In this document: positions 8,280 through 16,573 of the stretch, one piece after another
Layout: every line of letters begins with the position of its first letter
Numbering within the stretch: the stretch's first letter is position 1
From: Gemmatimonadota bacterium
GTDB lineage: Bacteria > Gemmatimonadota > Gemmatimonadetes > Longimicrobiales > Gaopeijiaceae
Assembly (NCBI GenBank): GCA_041390125.1
Contig: JAWKQN010000017.1
Location: 1 to 64,000 of the forward strand
DNA length: 64,000 bases
Reading direction: 5' to 3'
Translations under genes and position numbers: made by a program
The notes under the pieces: generated by a model
The model's input: the letters and a program-made list of their open reading frames with translations, nothing else
Database searches by the model: none
Told to the model about the DNA's origin: nothing

Positions 8280-10784
8280 TCAGTCCTGTGGGTTGTGCGC
8301 GTTGCTTTCCGTGCCATCCATCTCCGTGGCGACCGGAGCCGCCGTCTTCATCCGGAACGCATCGCTGGTGACGACGCCGAGGATGAAGGATCGGATTTGG
8401 AAGTCATCCGCTTCGGCCTGCCGCACGATCTCGCGGATGCGCGGTTGGTCGAAGTACTCCACCCGACGGGCCAGGGCGTAGGCCATCAGGTTCTCCGTGA
8501 AGCTCCGGGCCAGGGGCAGCGGTCGCTTCAGCAGGGCGTCCGCCAGCTCGCGGGCCGTCGACACGGGCGTGCCGTCGTAGAAGTCGCCGCGGGTGTCGAG
8601 CGGCATGCCGTTCTCCCGCAGGCGCGCCTTGCCCGTGACGTCGAAGTTGTCGAGCGCCAGCCCGATCGGGTCCATCATGCGGTGACACGAGTTGCACGTC
8701 GGGTTGGCCCGGTGGAGCTCCATGCGCTCACGCGTGGTGAGCATGCGCCCTTCCTGCGTCCCCTCCGTCTCCTCGAGCGTAGGCACGTTCGGCGGCGGGG
8801 GTGGCGGCGGCGCGCCCAGCAGGACCTCCATCACCCATTTGCCGCGCAACACGGGCGAGGTCCGGTTGGCGAGGGAGGTGAGGACCAGGACGCTTCCGTG
8901 ACCCAACACGCCGCGGCGCATGTTGCCAGGATAGGTCACGCGCTGGAAGTCGGAGCCCGAGACGCCCGCGAACCCGTAGTGCTGCGCCAACCGTTCGTTG
9001 ACGAACGTGTAGTCCGCGGTGAACAGGTCGTAGAAGCTACGATCGTCGCGGACGAGGTGGTTGAAGAACGTGACGGTCTCCTCGCGCATGAGGTCCGCGA
9101 GGTTCTCGTCGAAGTTCGGGTAGAAGTTCGGGTCGGGGTGGACCTTGGAGAGGTCCTGGAGACGGAGCCACTGGGCCGCGAAGCGTGTGCCGAGCGCGTC
9201 GGCCCGCGGATCCTCCAGCATCCGGCGGGCCTGCTGCTCCAGCTCCTTCGGATCCGACAGGCGTCCCGCGGCGGCAGCGGCTTCGAGCTCCGCGTCCGGG
9301 GGCGCGCCCCACAGGAAGAACGAAAGCCGCGAGGCCAGGTCCCAGTCGCTCAGGCGGTAGACCGCGCCCGCTTCGACGTTCTCGGGCTGCCGCTCCAGGC
9401 GCAGCACGAAGAAGGGGCTGGACAGGACCGCCTCGAGAGCGGTGCGGACGCCCATCTCGAAGCCGCCCAGCTCCGCGCCCCGCGCATAGAAGCCCATCAG
9501 CCCGTCCACGTCCTCGTCCGTGGCGGGTCGGCGGAACGCGTTGGTGGCGAGACGCTGCACGATCTGCCGGGCGCAGGCCTCCTCGGGCAGGGTCGGCGTC
9601 GGACGACAGGAGAAGATCCGTTGACGCGTCTGGGACTCGGAGAGGCCGGTCCGCGCCAGGGGTCCCACCACCCCCACGCTCTTGATGTGCGGGAGCGTGG
9701 TGATGCCCGGACCGCCGGAGCCGCCGCCCGCCATGGACCAGTCGTGCGGCCGGATCAGATCCTCGTACGGGCCCTCGAAGCGCCGCACGAACGCGGCCGA
9801 GACACGATGTTGACCGGTGCGCACGAGCACGGGCTCGGTCCGCACGGGCGGGGCGCCGCGTCCGTCGGCCGCCGTCACGTCCTGCGAGAACGGGACGAGC
9901 GCCACGCGCTCCCCGTCCACCGAGACGTCGACGTCCTCGAAGCGGGCGTTGTCGCCGGACGCGAACGTGATCTCGAACTGGTACTCCCCGTCCACCGGGA
10001 AGACGTGCTCGGCGACCAGACCGCCGCGCGTCCCGTAGGGTGCCCCCTCGACGTGGTCCCACGGGTGCTGCGACAGGTATTCGGAGTTCTTGTAGACGAT
10101 CGTGGCGGACGGAGCGCCCGGATCGCCCAGGGCCATCCGGCTGATCTCGGACGCGGCGTTCAGATACGACTCGAGCAGCGTGGGCGAGAGCTGCTGTGCG
10201 TCCGCGATGTTGTCGAAGTTGCTGCTCATCTGGTCGAGGGGCAGCCAGTTCGACGCGTCCACCTCGAGGCCGAGCAGATCGTCGATGGCCTGCTCGTATT
10301 CGGGCCGGTTGAGGCGCTGGAAGGAGCGACGCCCCGGATTCGGCTGGGCCGCGGCCACGCGGTCCATGGTGCTCTCCAGGGTCTCGACCAGGACCTGCAT
10401 GGTGTCGCCGGCGGGACGATCCGTGCCCGGCGGCGGCATCATGCCCGCGCGCAGCTTGCGGATCATGCGCTCGGCGGTCTCCGCCTGTTCGGTCGGAGCG
10501 CCCAGGTCGAAGCCCTCGAGCGACAGGTTGCCGGACATCCTGCGCTCGCTGTGGCAGCGCACGCAGGTGCCGCGAACGACCTCGTTGACGTCGAGTTCGG
10601 GCGCCGTTCGCGGACCGCTGGCGTGGAGCTGCGAATAGCGGGCGGCGGAACCCGGGTGGATGCCCGCCTCGTGCGCTGCGGTCTGCGCGGCCAGGGGGGT
10701 CGGGAGGGCACTCTCCAGCACGCCGGAACCGCCCACGGCGGACAGCAGGAAAAGCGCAACGAACGGGGTGGTGGATCTCTTCAT
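8280..10784 (-). CDS. DUF1592/1588/1585/1587/1595 multidomain c-type cytochrome-like protein
   Basis: An 834-residue exported protein with the domain series best known from Planctomycetes. It has a signal peptide, an N-terminal cytochrome-like segment with a haem motif CVRCH (residues 74-78), DUF1587 (RLNRPEYEQAIDDLLGL), a carbohydrate-binding-like beta region, DUF1595 and DUF1592. DUF1588 follows with a second CxxCH (CNSCH, 697-701, followed by RMMDPIGLALDNFD), and then DUF1585 to the end. Two CxxCH sites suggest a di-haem electron-transfer or oxidoreductase enzyme in the periplasm. The substrate is unknown; polysaccharide or alcohol oxidation has been suggested for relatives. It is the first gene of the operon with DUF1552 and ankyrin genes. 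The region upstream (10785-10952) is shared with the divergent ArsR gene. Confidence 0.9.
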   Translation of the reverse strand: MKRSTTPFVALFLLSAVGGSGVLESALPTPLAAQTAAHEAGIHPGSAARYSQLHASGPRTAPELDVNEVVRGTCVRCHSERRMSGNLSLEGFDLGAPTEQAETAERMIRKLRAGMMPPPGTDRPAGDTMQVLVETLESTMDRVAAAQPNPGRRSFQRLNRPEYEQAIDDLLGLEVDASNWLPLDQMSSNFDNIADAQQLSPTLLESYLNAASEISRMALGDPGAPSATIVYKNSEYLSQHPWDHVEGAPYGTRGGLVAEHVFPVDGEYQFEITFASGDNARFEDVDVSVDGERVALVPFSQDVTAADGRGAPPVRTEPVLVRTGQHRVSAAFVRRFEGPYEDLIRPHDWSMAGGGSGGPGITTLPHIKSVGVVGPLARTGLSESQTRQRIFSCRPTPTLPEEACARQIVQRLATNAFRRPATDEDVDGLMGFYARGAELGGFEMGVRTALEAVLSSPFFVLRLERQPENVEAGAVYRLSDWDLASRLSFFLWGAPPDAELEAAAAAGRLSDPKELEQQARRMLEDPRADALGTRFAAQWLRLQDLSKVHPDPNFYPNFDENLADLMREETVTFFNHLVRDDRSFYDLFTADYTFVNERLAQHYGFAGVSGSDFQRVTYPGNMRRGVLGHGSVLVLTSLANRTSPVLRGKWVMEVLLGAPPPPPPPNVPTLEETEGTQEGRMLTTRERMELHRANPTCNSCHRMMDPIGLALDNFDVTGKARLRENGMPLDTRGDFYDGTPVSTARELADALLKRPLPLARSFTENLMAYALARRVEYFDQPRIREIVRQAEADDFQIRSFILGVVTSDAFRMKTAAPVATEMDGTESNAHNPQD

Positions 10785-10932
10785 GTGGGGCCGTCTCCCC
10801 GGGGGTTGCTCAGTCCTTCAGCGTAGGGCGGATCCTGTTGTCCCGCAAGCAAAAGCGGGGCCGGGGCGGGCGAGCGGCCAGGCGCCTTCGGCGGACCTCC
10901 GGCGGCACGCCGGCCCCCTTGCCGGGGCCGTA

Positions 10933-10952
10933 ATGTGAGGATATCATCACAT
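10933..10952. promoter_or_regulatory. ArsR-type operator overlapping the alternative start
   Basis: A 20-bp dyad, ATGTGA, GGATATCA, TCACAT, with nine of ten base pairs complementary, ends directly before the ATG at 10953. Its position over the translation start region and its form are typical of a self-binding ArsR/SdpR repressor. It lies in the intergenic region divergent to the DUF1592 operon, which it could also influence. Confidence 0.6.
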
Positions 10953-11330
10953 ATGACCGATTCGGCCCGACCCCAACGCGGGATCTCCCCGCGGGCAGCC
11001 GAGCTGGAGGCCGTCTGGAAGGCCCTGGCCAACCCCGTGCGCCGGACGCTCCTGGACGTCCTCGGCGACGGTCCGCGGACCACCGGCGAGCTGGCCGAGC
11101 GCTTCCCCGACCTCTCCCGGTTCGCGGTGATGCAACACCTGAAGGTGCTGGAAGACGCGGAGCTGGTCGTCCCCCGCCGCCGGGGGCGCGAGCGCTACAA
11201 CTATCTGAATCCCGTCCCGATCCAGCAGATCTACGATCGCTGGGTGTCGCGCTACATGCAGCCCTGGACGGAGGCGCTGGTCGGCCTCCGGCACGACCTG
11301 GAGAGCCGTCCCCCCGACGAAGGCGCCTGA
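10953..11330 (+). CDS. ArsR family repressor (SdpR-like)
   Basis: A 125-residue winged-helix repressor. The motif WKALANPVRRTLLDVLGDGPRTTGEL is characteristic of ArsR proteins that sit next to SRPBCC genes, with the recognition helix in LSRFAVMQHLKVLEDAELV and the wing at RRRGRERYNYLNP. No cysteine metal site is seen, so this is not a classical metal sensor. The ATG at 10953 is preferred to a GTG at 10935 because the palindrome at 10933-10952 covers that GTG. It is followed after 14 bp by an SRPBCC-domain gene, the usual pairing for this subfamily. Autorepression is inferred. Confidence 0.88.
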   Translation: MTDSARPQRGISPRAAELEAVWKALANPVRRTLLDVLGDGPRTTGELAERFPDLSRFAVMQHLKVLEDAELVVPRRRGRERYNYLNPVPIQQIYDRWVSRYMQPWTEALVGLRHDLESRPPDEGA

Positions 11331-11344
11331 CCGCGCGGAGTCCC

Positions 11345-11875
11345 ATGACCGACGCACCCACGTTCCCCGACCACGTCCTGTCCATCCACATCGCGGTGCC
11401 CGTCCAGAAGGTCTGGGACGAGATCACCAAGACGGGGAAGATCCAGAGGGCGCTCTACAACACCGTGCTGGAGGGCAGCCTGGAGCCCGGAAGCCGGCTG
11501 CGCTTCTACAGCCCCGACAAGCAGCGGGTCTTCGTGGTGGGCGAGGTCGTGGAGGTGGAGCCACCCCGGCGCTTCGCCCACACCTACTGGTTCACCATGT
11601 GGCGGGGGGGCGGACCCACCCTGGTCACCTGGGAGCTGGAGGAGGAGGCCGGAGGGTGCCGGGTCACGGTGACCCACTCCGGGTGGGCCGCCGAGCACGA
11701 GGCTCGCGACAAGACCGGAGCCGGCTGGAGGGAGATCCTGGCGCTGCTCAAGTCCGAGCTGGAGACGGGAAGCATCCCCCTCAAGACGCGCATCCTCTAC
11801 CGCGTCATGGGCTGGTTCTCGTTCGCGCTGCCCGCCAAGACGACGCGGGCCCACGCCGACCAGCAGGGCTGGTAG
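11345..11875 (+). CDS. SRPBCC (AHSA1-like) domain protein
   Basis: A 176-residue protein of the START/SRPBCC fold, AHSA1 branch. The opening HIAVPVQKVWDEITKTGKIQRALYNT and the following SRLRFYSPDKQRVFVVGEVVEVEPPRRFAHTYW are the typical first helix and beta-sheet of the ligand-binding cup; WELEEEAGGCRVTVTHSGW is the conserved late strand pair. Such proteins bind hydrophobic ligands and, when paired with ArsR repressors, are thought to act in stress or ligand sensing. GGAG lies before the ATG. It forms an operon with the ArsR gene upstream and the DUF4287/DUF5655 gene 27 bp downstream. The ligand is unknown. Confidence 0.87.
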   Translation: MTDAPTFPDHVLSIHIAVPVQKVWDEITKTGKIQRALYNTVLEGSLEPGSRLRFYSPDKQRVFVVGEVVEVEPPRRFAHTYWFTMWRGGGPTLVTWELEEEAGGCRVTVTHSGWAAEHEARDKTGAGWREILALLKSELETGSIPLKTRILYRVMGWFSFALPAKTTRAHADQQGW

Positions 11876-11902
11876 GCGCCCCCCATCCAGGAGACCTGAA
11901 CG

Positions 11903-12460
11903 ATGGCGACGCCCGAAGAACAGGCTGCGACGATGATCGCAAACCTTCCGGAGAAGACCGGAAAGAGCCTGCAACAATGGATGGCCCTGCTCCCCCGAAC
12001 CGGCCTGGAGAAGCACGGCGAGCTGGTGGGCTGGCTCAAGAAGGAACATGGCGTCGGGCACGGCTTCGCCAACCTGATCGTGCACGAGTACCGGAAGGGA
12101 AACACGGCAGGCGACGCCGAGCCCGACCTGGTGGAAGCCCAGTATCAGGGCAAAGAGGCTCTGCGACCGATCTACGACCGGATCGCCGAGGTGGTCCGGG
12201 GCTTGGGGCCCGACGTGGAGCTGGCCCCCAAGAAGACCTATGTGAGCCTGCGGCGCTCGAAGCAGTTCGGTCTGGTGCAGCCCTCCACCCGCAGCCGCGT
12301 GGATCTGGGTCTCAATCTGAAGGATCACCCCGCAGAGGGGCGCTTGGAGGCTTCGGGCTCCTTCAATGCCATGGTCTCCCACCGTGTGCGTCTCGAGTCC
12401 GCATCCGACGTCGACGCCGACGTGGAGCGATGGCTTCGCGCAGCGTACGAGCAATCATGA
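11903..12460 (+). CDS. DUF4287/DUF5655 domain protein
   Basis: A 185-residue soluble protein. Residues 1-65 match DUF4287 (KTGKSLQQWMALL, LKKEHGVGHGFANLIVHEY), a small helical domain. Residues 75-185 match DUF5655 (YDRIAEVVRGLGPDVELAP, KTYVSLRRSKQFGLVQPSTR, VDLGLNLKD), a DNA-mimic-like or nucleic-acid-associated domain of unknown function. AGGAG precedes the ATG. Its place behind an ArsR-SRPBCC pair is common in Actinobacteria and related high-GC genomes, suggesting a shared stress function. No catalytic motif is visible. Confidence 0.85.
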   Translation: MATPEEQAATMIANLPEKTGKSLQQWMALLPRTGLEKHGELVGWLKKEHGVGHGFANLIVHEYRKGNTAGDAEPDLVEAQYQGKEALRPIYDRIAEVVRGLGPDVELAPKKTYVSLRRSKQFGLVQPSTRSRVDLGLNLKDHPAEGRLEASGSFNAMVSHRVRLESASDVDADVERWLRAAYEQS

Positions 12461-12488
12461 GGGCTCGTCCGAACGTTCAGTCCTCAGC

Positions 12489-12550
12489 GGTGTAGGACAT
12501 GATGCGCCGATCCGGGTCGGTCGACGACCGAGCGGATCCCGTCCTACATC
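12489..12550. other. Nested hairpin element between 12460 and 12561
   Basis: Three stacked stems occupy most of the 100-bp gap. The base stem is TGTAGGAC (12491-12498) with GTCCTACA (12541-12548), extended by G-C and G-T pairs to 12489/12550. The middle stem is GATCCG (12509-12514) with CGGATC (12533-12538). The top stem is GGTCG (12515-12519) with CGACC (12525-12529). It could terminate the ArsR operon or be a structured leader for the small gene that starts 11 bases later. Confidence 0.5.
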
Positions 12551-12560
12551 AGAAGAGAGG

Positions 12561-12878
12561 ATGAACGGTTTGGGTAAACATCGAGACGGTACGATCGAAC
12601 TCGCACGAAACGAGCTCTTCAGCCACATCCAGCGGTGCGGCGTGCTCGGCGCGTCGGAATCCGATCAGACGGAGTGGCTGGACGATACGATGGGATATAT
12701 CGGAGATCGCTATCCGGACCTGAGCAAGCTCGAGCTTGCGCACCTGGAGAGCATGGGTCGCCGCTATCTGCGGCCCGCGATCCCCCACGGTCGCGGACTC
12801 GACGCCCGCAATCGCGACGAATGGACGGAAGACGACAGCGCCTCCGAGCAGGAGGAGCTGGCGGGCGCGGCTGCCTGA
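12561..12878 (+). CDS. Small hypothetical protein
   Basis: A 105-residue acidic protein with no family I recognise. A helical N-terminal part (TIELARNELFSHIQRCG) is followed by SDQTEWLDDTMGYIGDRYPDLSKLEL and an acidic Ser/Glu-rich tail. AGAGAGG abuts the ATG at 12561; the in-frame TTG at 12570 has better spacing and may be the true start. The region is less GC-rich than its neighbours. It stands alone between the nested hairpin (12489-12550) and a terminator (12907-12940). Confidence 0.65.
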   Translation: MNGLGKHRDGTIELARNELFSHIQRCGVLGASESDQTEWLDDTMGYIGDRYPDLSKLELAHLESMGRRYLRPAIPHGRGLDARNRDEWTEDDSASEQEELAGAAA

Positions 12879-12906
12879 CGGCATCGATCCCACATCCGTA
12901 CGTTCA

Positions 12907-12940
12907 CGGGCCCCCGGCGACTCGCGTCGCCGGGGGCCCG
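12907..12940. terminator. Strong bidirectional hairpin terminator
   Basis: A perfect 14-bp stem (12907-12920 with 12927-12940) with a six-base loop CTCGCG lies between the convergent small gene and the FKBP gene. It has no long T tract but is the most stable simple hairpin in this part of the window. Confidence 0.65.
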
Positions 12941-12995
12941 TTCGCGTCCTCGAACCTTCGGACCCGCGCGCATGCTCCGCGCGGGTCGGGCCGCC

Positions 12996-13424
12996 TCAGC
13001 CGATGCGGACCAGCTCGATGTCGAAGGTGAGATCCTCTCCCGCCAGCGGATGGTTGGCGTCGAGCACCACCGTCTGCTCCTGCAGCTCCGCGATGCGGAC
13101 CGGGTAGACCTGCCCCTCCGTCGTGGAAACCTGAAGCGAGGCGCCCACCTCCGGCTCCAACCCATCGGGCAACTGCTCCCGCGGAACCGTCAGCATCATG
13201 TCCTCGTTCCGCGGACCGTAGGCGTTGAGCGCCTCGATCGTCGCCGTACGGGTCTCTCCCTCCTCCATCCCCTCGACGGCGCTCTCGAAGCCCGGGATGA
13301 CCTGGCCGGCGCCGACCTGGAACTGGAGCGGGTCACGTTGCTGGGACGAGTCGAACACGGTGCCGTCCTGCAGACGACCCGTGTAGTGCACGTGCACGAC
13401 GTCGCCCTTCTTCGCTTGCGCCAT
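12996..13424 (-). CDS. FKBP-type peptidyl-prolyl isomerase, SlyD-like
   Basis: A 142-residue cytoplasmic FKBP. The core HVHYTGRLQDGTVFDSS, followed by the flap insertion (IEALNAYGPRNEDMMLTVPR) and IDANHPLAGEDLTFDIEL-type ending (here VLDANHPLAGEDLTFDIELV), is the SlyD/FKBP family with the IF chaperone domain inserted. No His-rich nickel-binding C-terminal tail is present, so it resembles the shorter two-domain forms. The role is proline isomerisation and holdase activity in protein folding. It is a single-gene unit, ending at the strong terminator at 12907-12940. Confidence 0.93.
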   Translation of the reverse strand: MAQAKKGDVVHVHYTGRLQDGTVFDSSQQRDPLQFQVGAGQVIPGFESAVEGMEEGETRTATIEALNAYGPRNEDMMLTVPREQLPDGLEPEVGASLQVSTTEGQVYPVRIAELQEQTVVLDANHPLAGEDLTFDIELVRIG

Positions 13425-13502
13425 TCTGGATGTCCTGTGGGTTCGGGTGCCGTAACGGGGGCCGAGCCTCGTCAGACCCGCGAGCCGTGCGCGGGTTCGA
13501 TC

Positions 13503-13853
13503 TCACTCCTGCGGCTGCGGGCTGGTCTCGTGCCAGAGGCGCTCGATCCGGTCGCGCAGATCGCGCAGCTCCGCGGACTTCTCGTCGTCGTCCCGGAGGT
13601 GATACTGCGCGGCGGCGATGGCACGGAACGCCCGCCAGAGCGCTTTTGTGGCCGGCGTGCGGCCGCGCGAGGAGCGCTTGTGCCCCTGCACGCGTGCCAC
13701 GACCCAGTCGGCCAACTCGCCGTCGAGGCGCACGAAGCCGGCGTCTTCCTTCAGCTTCTTCAGTCTGTTCTTGGTCTCGCGTTCGAACGCCTTGGTCGCC
13801 CCGGAGAGGACGTAGACGCTCAGATCGTTGCGGTCGATCCAGTCGGATGTCAT
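13503..13853 (-). CDS. Small basic hypothetical protein
   Basis: A 116-residue, helix-rich, positively charged protein (RETKNRLKKLKEDAGFVRLD near the N-terminus; RGRTPATKALWRAFRAIAAAQ in the middle) without a recognisable domain. The start at 13853 (MTSDWIDRN) is preferred over 13883 because the ten extra residues are low-complexity and uncoupled from a ribosome binding site. It lies 78 bp upstream of the FKBP gene on the same strand. The 227 bp to the divergent hydrolase gene hold the likely promoters; a relatively AT-rich patch is at 13921-13935. Confidence 0.6.
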   Translation of the reverse strand: MTSDWIDRNDLSVYVLSGATKAFERETKNRLKKLKEDAGFVRLDGELADWVVARVQGHKRSSRGRTPATKALWRAFRAIAAAQYHLRDDDEKSAELRDLRDRIERLWHETSPQPQE

Positions 13854-14080
13854 CGGCGTCTTCGGGCCTGGGGTGGGAACCACGGCATCCAGCAGCGGCC
13901 GCGCAAACTCGCTAGATGCTTGGCGTTAATACACTTGAAGCGCAGGAACGGTCCCCCGTCGCAACGAACGCCACGTCGAGGCCGTCCGTGGGCGGGCCGC
14001 GTGCGCGCGCTGGTTCTGGTGTCTTGACGGCCCTATCGTTGGGCTCGACCTGCCAAACGTCCGTCCTTCCAGGGGGTTCC

Positions 14081-15487
14081 ATGGGTGCCTTCGGCTCCCT
14101 TCTCCGCTGCGCGCGCCGCCTCGGTCCCGTTGTGGGGCTTTCGGCGGTGTCCGCCGCGCACGCGCACGGGCAGATCGCCGATCGCACCCGCCTCGTCGCG
14201 GCGTTGGACTCCGCTGCGCGCGCGCACGTGGCCCACCCGATGGTCGCGGGCGTCTCCGTGGCCGTGGTGCGCGGCGCGGACACGCTGCTGCTGGCGGGCT
14301 ATGGCCAGGTGGACCTGGAGTGGTCGGTTCCCACGCCGACCGACGCCAGCGCCAGCTACGAGATCGGGTCGGTCACCAAGCAGTTCACGGCGGCGGCGAT
14401 CCTGCAGCTGGTGGAGCAGGGCAAGCTCGACCTGGACGCCGATGTCTCGGAGGTGCTGCCCGAGTTCGACACGCATGGTCATCCGGTTCCGATCCGGCGC
14501 CTGCTCGACCACACGTCCGGCATCAAGGGCTACACGGAGATGCCGGTCTTCGCGGAGCTGGTGGTCAAGGATCTGCCACGCGACACGCTGGTGTCCCTGG
14601 TGGAGGCGGAGCCCTTCGAGTTCGAGCCCGGAACCGCCCAGATCTACAACAATTCCGCCTATTTCCTGCTCGGTCTCATCATCGAGAAGCAGTCGGGCCA
14701 GAGCTACGAGGAATACGTTGCGGAGCACCTGTTCGCGCCGGCCGGGATGGACGCGTCGTACTACTGCTCGGAGTCGGCCGTGCGCGCCCGGGCGGCCCAC
14801 GGGTACGACGGCAGCCCCGACGGTCTCGTGCGCAAAGGGTATCTGGACCACACGTGGCCGTACGCCGCGGGCTCGCTCTGCTCCACCGCCGGTGATCTGG
14901 TACGCTGGAATCGGGCGCTGCACGGCGGCCGCATCCTGTCGGGAGCGTCGTACCAAGCCATGATCACGCCTCGTCCGTTGCGGGACGGCACGCCCATCAC
15001 CTACGCGATGGGCCTGGGCGTCGGCGAACGCGCCGGCCAGCGCTATATCGCGCACGGCGGTGGCATCAACGGCTTCCTGAGCGAAGCGTTCTGGTTTCCC
15101 GCGCAGGAGATGGCGGTGGTGGTCCTGCAGAACTCCACGGGTCCGCAGCCGCCGGGTGCGTTGGCCAGCGCCTTCCTGGATCTGCTGGTGGGTGCGGATC
15201 CCGCACCGACCGCGGTGCCGTACCGCGGCGATCTCGACGCGCTGGTGGGAGAGTACGCCGGGCCCGCCCGCGGCACACACGCGCACATGGAGGTCACGCG
15301 CGACGGAGACCAGCTCGTCCTCCAGCCCGCCACGTCCTCCACGCCGCTCCGGCCCACCCACGTCGGAGACGGGGTGTGGCGCGATGGCGGCTCCCGTTTC
15401 TGGTTCGTCACTCCGGGCGGAACGGCCACCGAGCTCCGGATCGCCCAGGGTGCGGGCCACTACGTCCTGCGGCGCATCGGTCGGTAG
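14081..15487 (+). CDS. Serine hydrolase, class C beta-lactamase-like
   Basis: A 468-residue secreted enzyme of the beta-lactamase/DD-peptidase (serine hydrolase) fold. After a weakly hydrophobic signal (VVGLSAVSAAHAHG) the three active-site motifs are seen: Ser97-x-x-Lys100 (SVTK), Tyr189-x-Asn191 (YNN) and His325-Gly-Gly (HGG in place of KTG). A C-terminal beta domain of about 110 residues follows, as in peptide- or ester-hydrolysing relatives. A broad-acting D-aminopeptidase or esterase is as likely as a true beta-lactamase; the sequence alone does not decide. AGGGGG lies before the ATG at 14081; the upstream in-frame ATG near 13916 is rejected. Confidence 0.88.
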   Translation: MGAFGSLLRCARRLGPVVGLSAVSAAHAHGQIADRTRLVAALDSAARAHVAHPMVAGVSVAVVRGADTLLLAGYGQVDLEWSVPTPTDASASYEIGSVTKQFTAAAILQLVEQGKLDLDADVSEVLPEFDTHGHPVPIRRLLDHTSGIKGYTEMPVFAELVVKDLPRDTLVSLVEAEPFEFEPGTAQIYNNSAYFLLGLIIEKQSGQSYEEYVAEHLFAPAGMDASYYCSESAVRARAAHGYDGSPDGLVRKGYLDHTWPYAAGSLCSTAGDLVRWNRALHGGRILSGASYQAMITPRPLRDGTPITYAMGLGVGERAGQRYIAHGGGINGFLSEAFWFPAQEMAVVVLQNSTGPQPPGALASAFLDLLVGADPAPTAVPYRGDLDALVGEYAGPARGTHAHMEVTRDGDQLVLQPATSSTPLRPTHVGDGVWRDGGSRFWFVTPGGTATELRIAQGAGHYVLRRIGR

Positions 15488-15538
15488 GCCGCCGCCGTCT
15501 TCCCATCCAGCCCGTTCTGACCGTCCAGGAGGACTCGC

Positions 15539-16120
15539 ATGTCGTCCAGCTCCACCGCGCCCGACGCGGTCTCCGCCATCCACGCGCGCCGCTCCATCAA
15601 GCGCTTCACCGACCAGCCCGTCTCCCGGGAGCAGATCGAGCATCTGCTGGAGGCCGCCGTGCAGGCGCCCAACCACCGCATGACGGAGCCGTGGCGCTTC
15701 TACGTGCTGGGACCGCAGGCGCGTCGAGCGTTCGGGGAGGTGCTGGGGGGCCGCAAGGCCCGCAAGGTGGAGGACCCCGAGGCCGCGCGCCTGGTGCGGG
15801 AGAAGGTGGCCCACGAGCACGAAGCGCTGCCGGCCATGCTGGCGGTGGCCATGGTGCTCGACGACAACCCGGAGATCCGCGAGGAGGACTACGCGTCGAC
15901 GATGATGGCCATCCAGAACCTCACCGTGGTGGCGGCGACCGTGGGACTGGGGACGCACATCAAGTCCGGCGCGGTGATGGACGATCCAGGGGCGCGCGCG
16001 GCCATCGGGGTGCCCGAGGGCCAGCGCGTCGTGGCCACGATCCCGCTCGGGGTTCCGGCGGAGATCCCCTCGCCCAAACAGCGCAGCGCCGCGACGTCCT
16101 TCACCACCTGGAGGGACTGA
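15539..16120 (+). CDS. Nitroreductase family protein
   Basis: A 193-residue FMN-dependent nitroreductase-fold protein. HARRSIKRFTDQPVSREQIEHLLEAA is the typical first helix with Arg residues that bind the FMN phosphate, and QAPNHRMTEPWRFYVL is the conserved following strand (YdjA-like branch). The middle segment EDYASTMMAIQNLTVVAATVGLGTHIKSG closes the flavin site. It is expected to act as a homodimer reducing nitro or quinone compounds with NAD(P)H. It follows the serine hydrolase by 51 bp with CAGGAGG-like bases before its ATG, so co-transcription is likely. Confidence 0.9.
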   Translation: MSSSSTAPDAVSAIHARRSIKRFTDQPVSREQIEHLLEAAVQAPNHRMTEPWRFYVLGPQARRAFGEVLGGRKARKVEDPEAARLVREKVAHEHEALPAMLAVAMVLDDNPEIREEDYASTMMAIQNLTVVAATVGLGTHIKSGAVMDDPGARAAIGVPEGQRVVATIPLGVPAEIPSPKQRSAATSFTTWRD

Positions 16121-16226
16121 GTCCGGCGCACGGGCCGGAGGGGTGACCAATTCGCCGACGGAGTGTCGCCTGGAGAGGAGCGCGGGAGGTCCGCGCCGTA
16201 CCCCGCTCCCAGAGGAGGCTTCCGCC

Positions 16227-16346
16227 ATGCGCGTCCGTGCCCTGCTGCTCCTGGTGTTCATGCTGCCCTTCTTCGGCCTCGCCGCGTGCGACGACGACGC
16301 CACCGGACCGGACGAGACTCCGCGCGAGGAGACGCCGGAGGGCTGA
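16227..16346 (+). CDS. Small lipoprotein
   Basis: A 39-residue predicted lipoprotein: MRVRALLLLVF hydrophobic signal, lipobox FGLAAC, then an acidic tail (DDDATGPDETPREE). A strong ribosome binding site AGAGGAGG (16211-16218) stands nine bases before the ATG at 16227. Very short lipoproteins of this kind are common in Gemmatimonadota and of unknown function. It sits 106 bp after the nitroreductase gene. Confidence 0.7.
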   Translation: MRVRALLLLVFMLPFFGLAACDDDATGPDETPREETPEG

Positions 16347-16573
16347 TCGGAGCCACGGTGGCGGGACCCGGGCGCCCTCCTCCGCACCGGAGAGGCTCCC
16401 CTTCGCCGGCAGCGGCCGACGCGCGGGCCTGACGGCCTGCCGTCGGCCGCTTGCGGTTCAGTGGCTCGACAAGCGAGCCAGGAAGTCGGGCCCCCGTGCC
16501 GCGCTCGACCTGCCGCCGTGATCCGGCCTTCCTTGCGCACAGGACTTGGAACGAGCCCCGGATCGGCGCGTGC

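Noticed and set aside
6942..10826. A 1294-codon open frame on the plus strand
   Set aside because: It is the antisense shadow of the DUF1552 and DUF1592 genes in GC-rich DNA; its translation is low-complexity Arg/Gly/His-rich with no domain.
14033..16540. An 835-codon minus-strand open frame
   Set aside because: Shadow of the serine hydrolase and nitroreductase genes, which have clear motifs on the plus strand.
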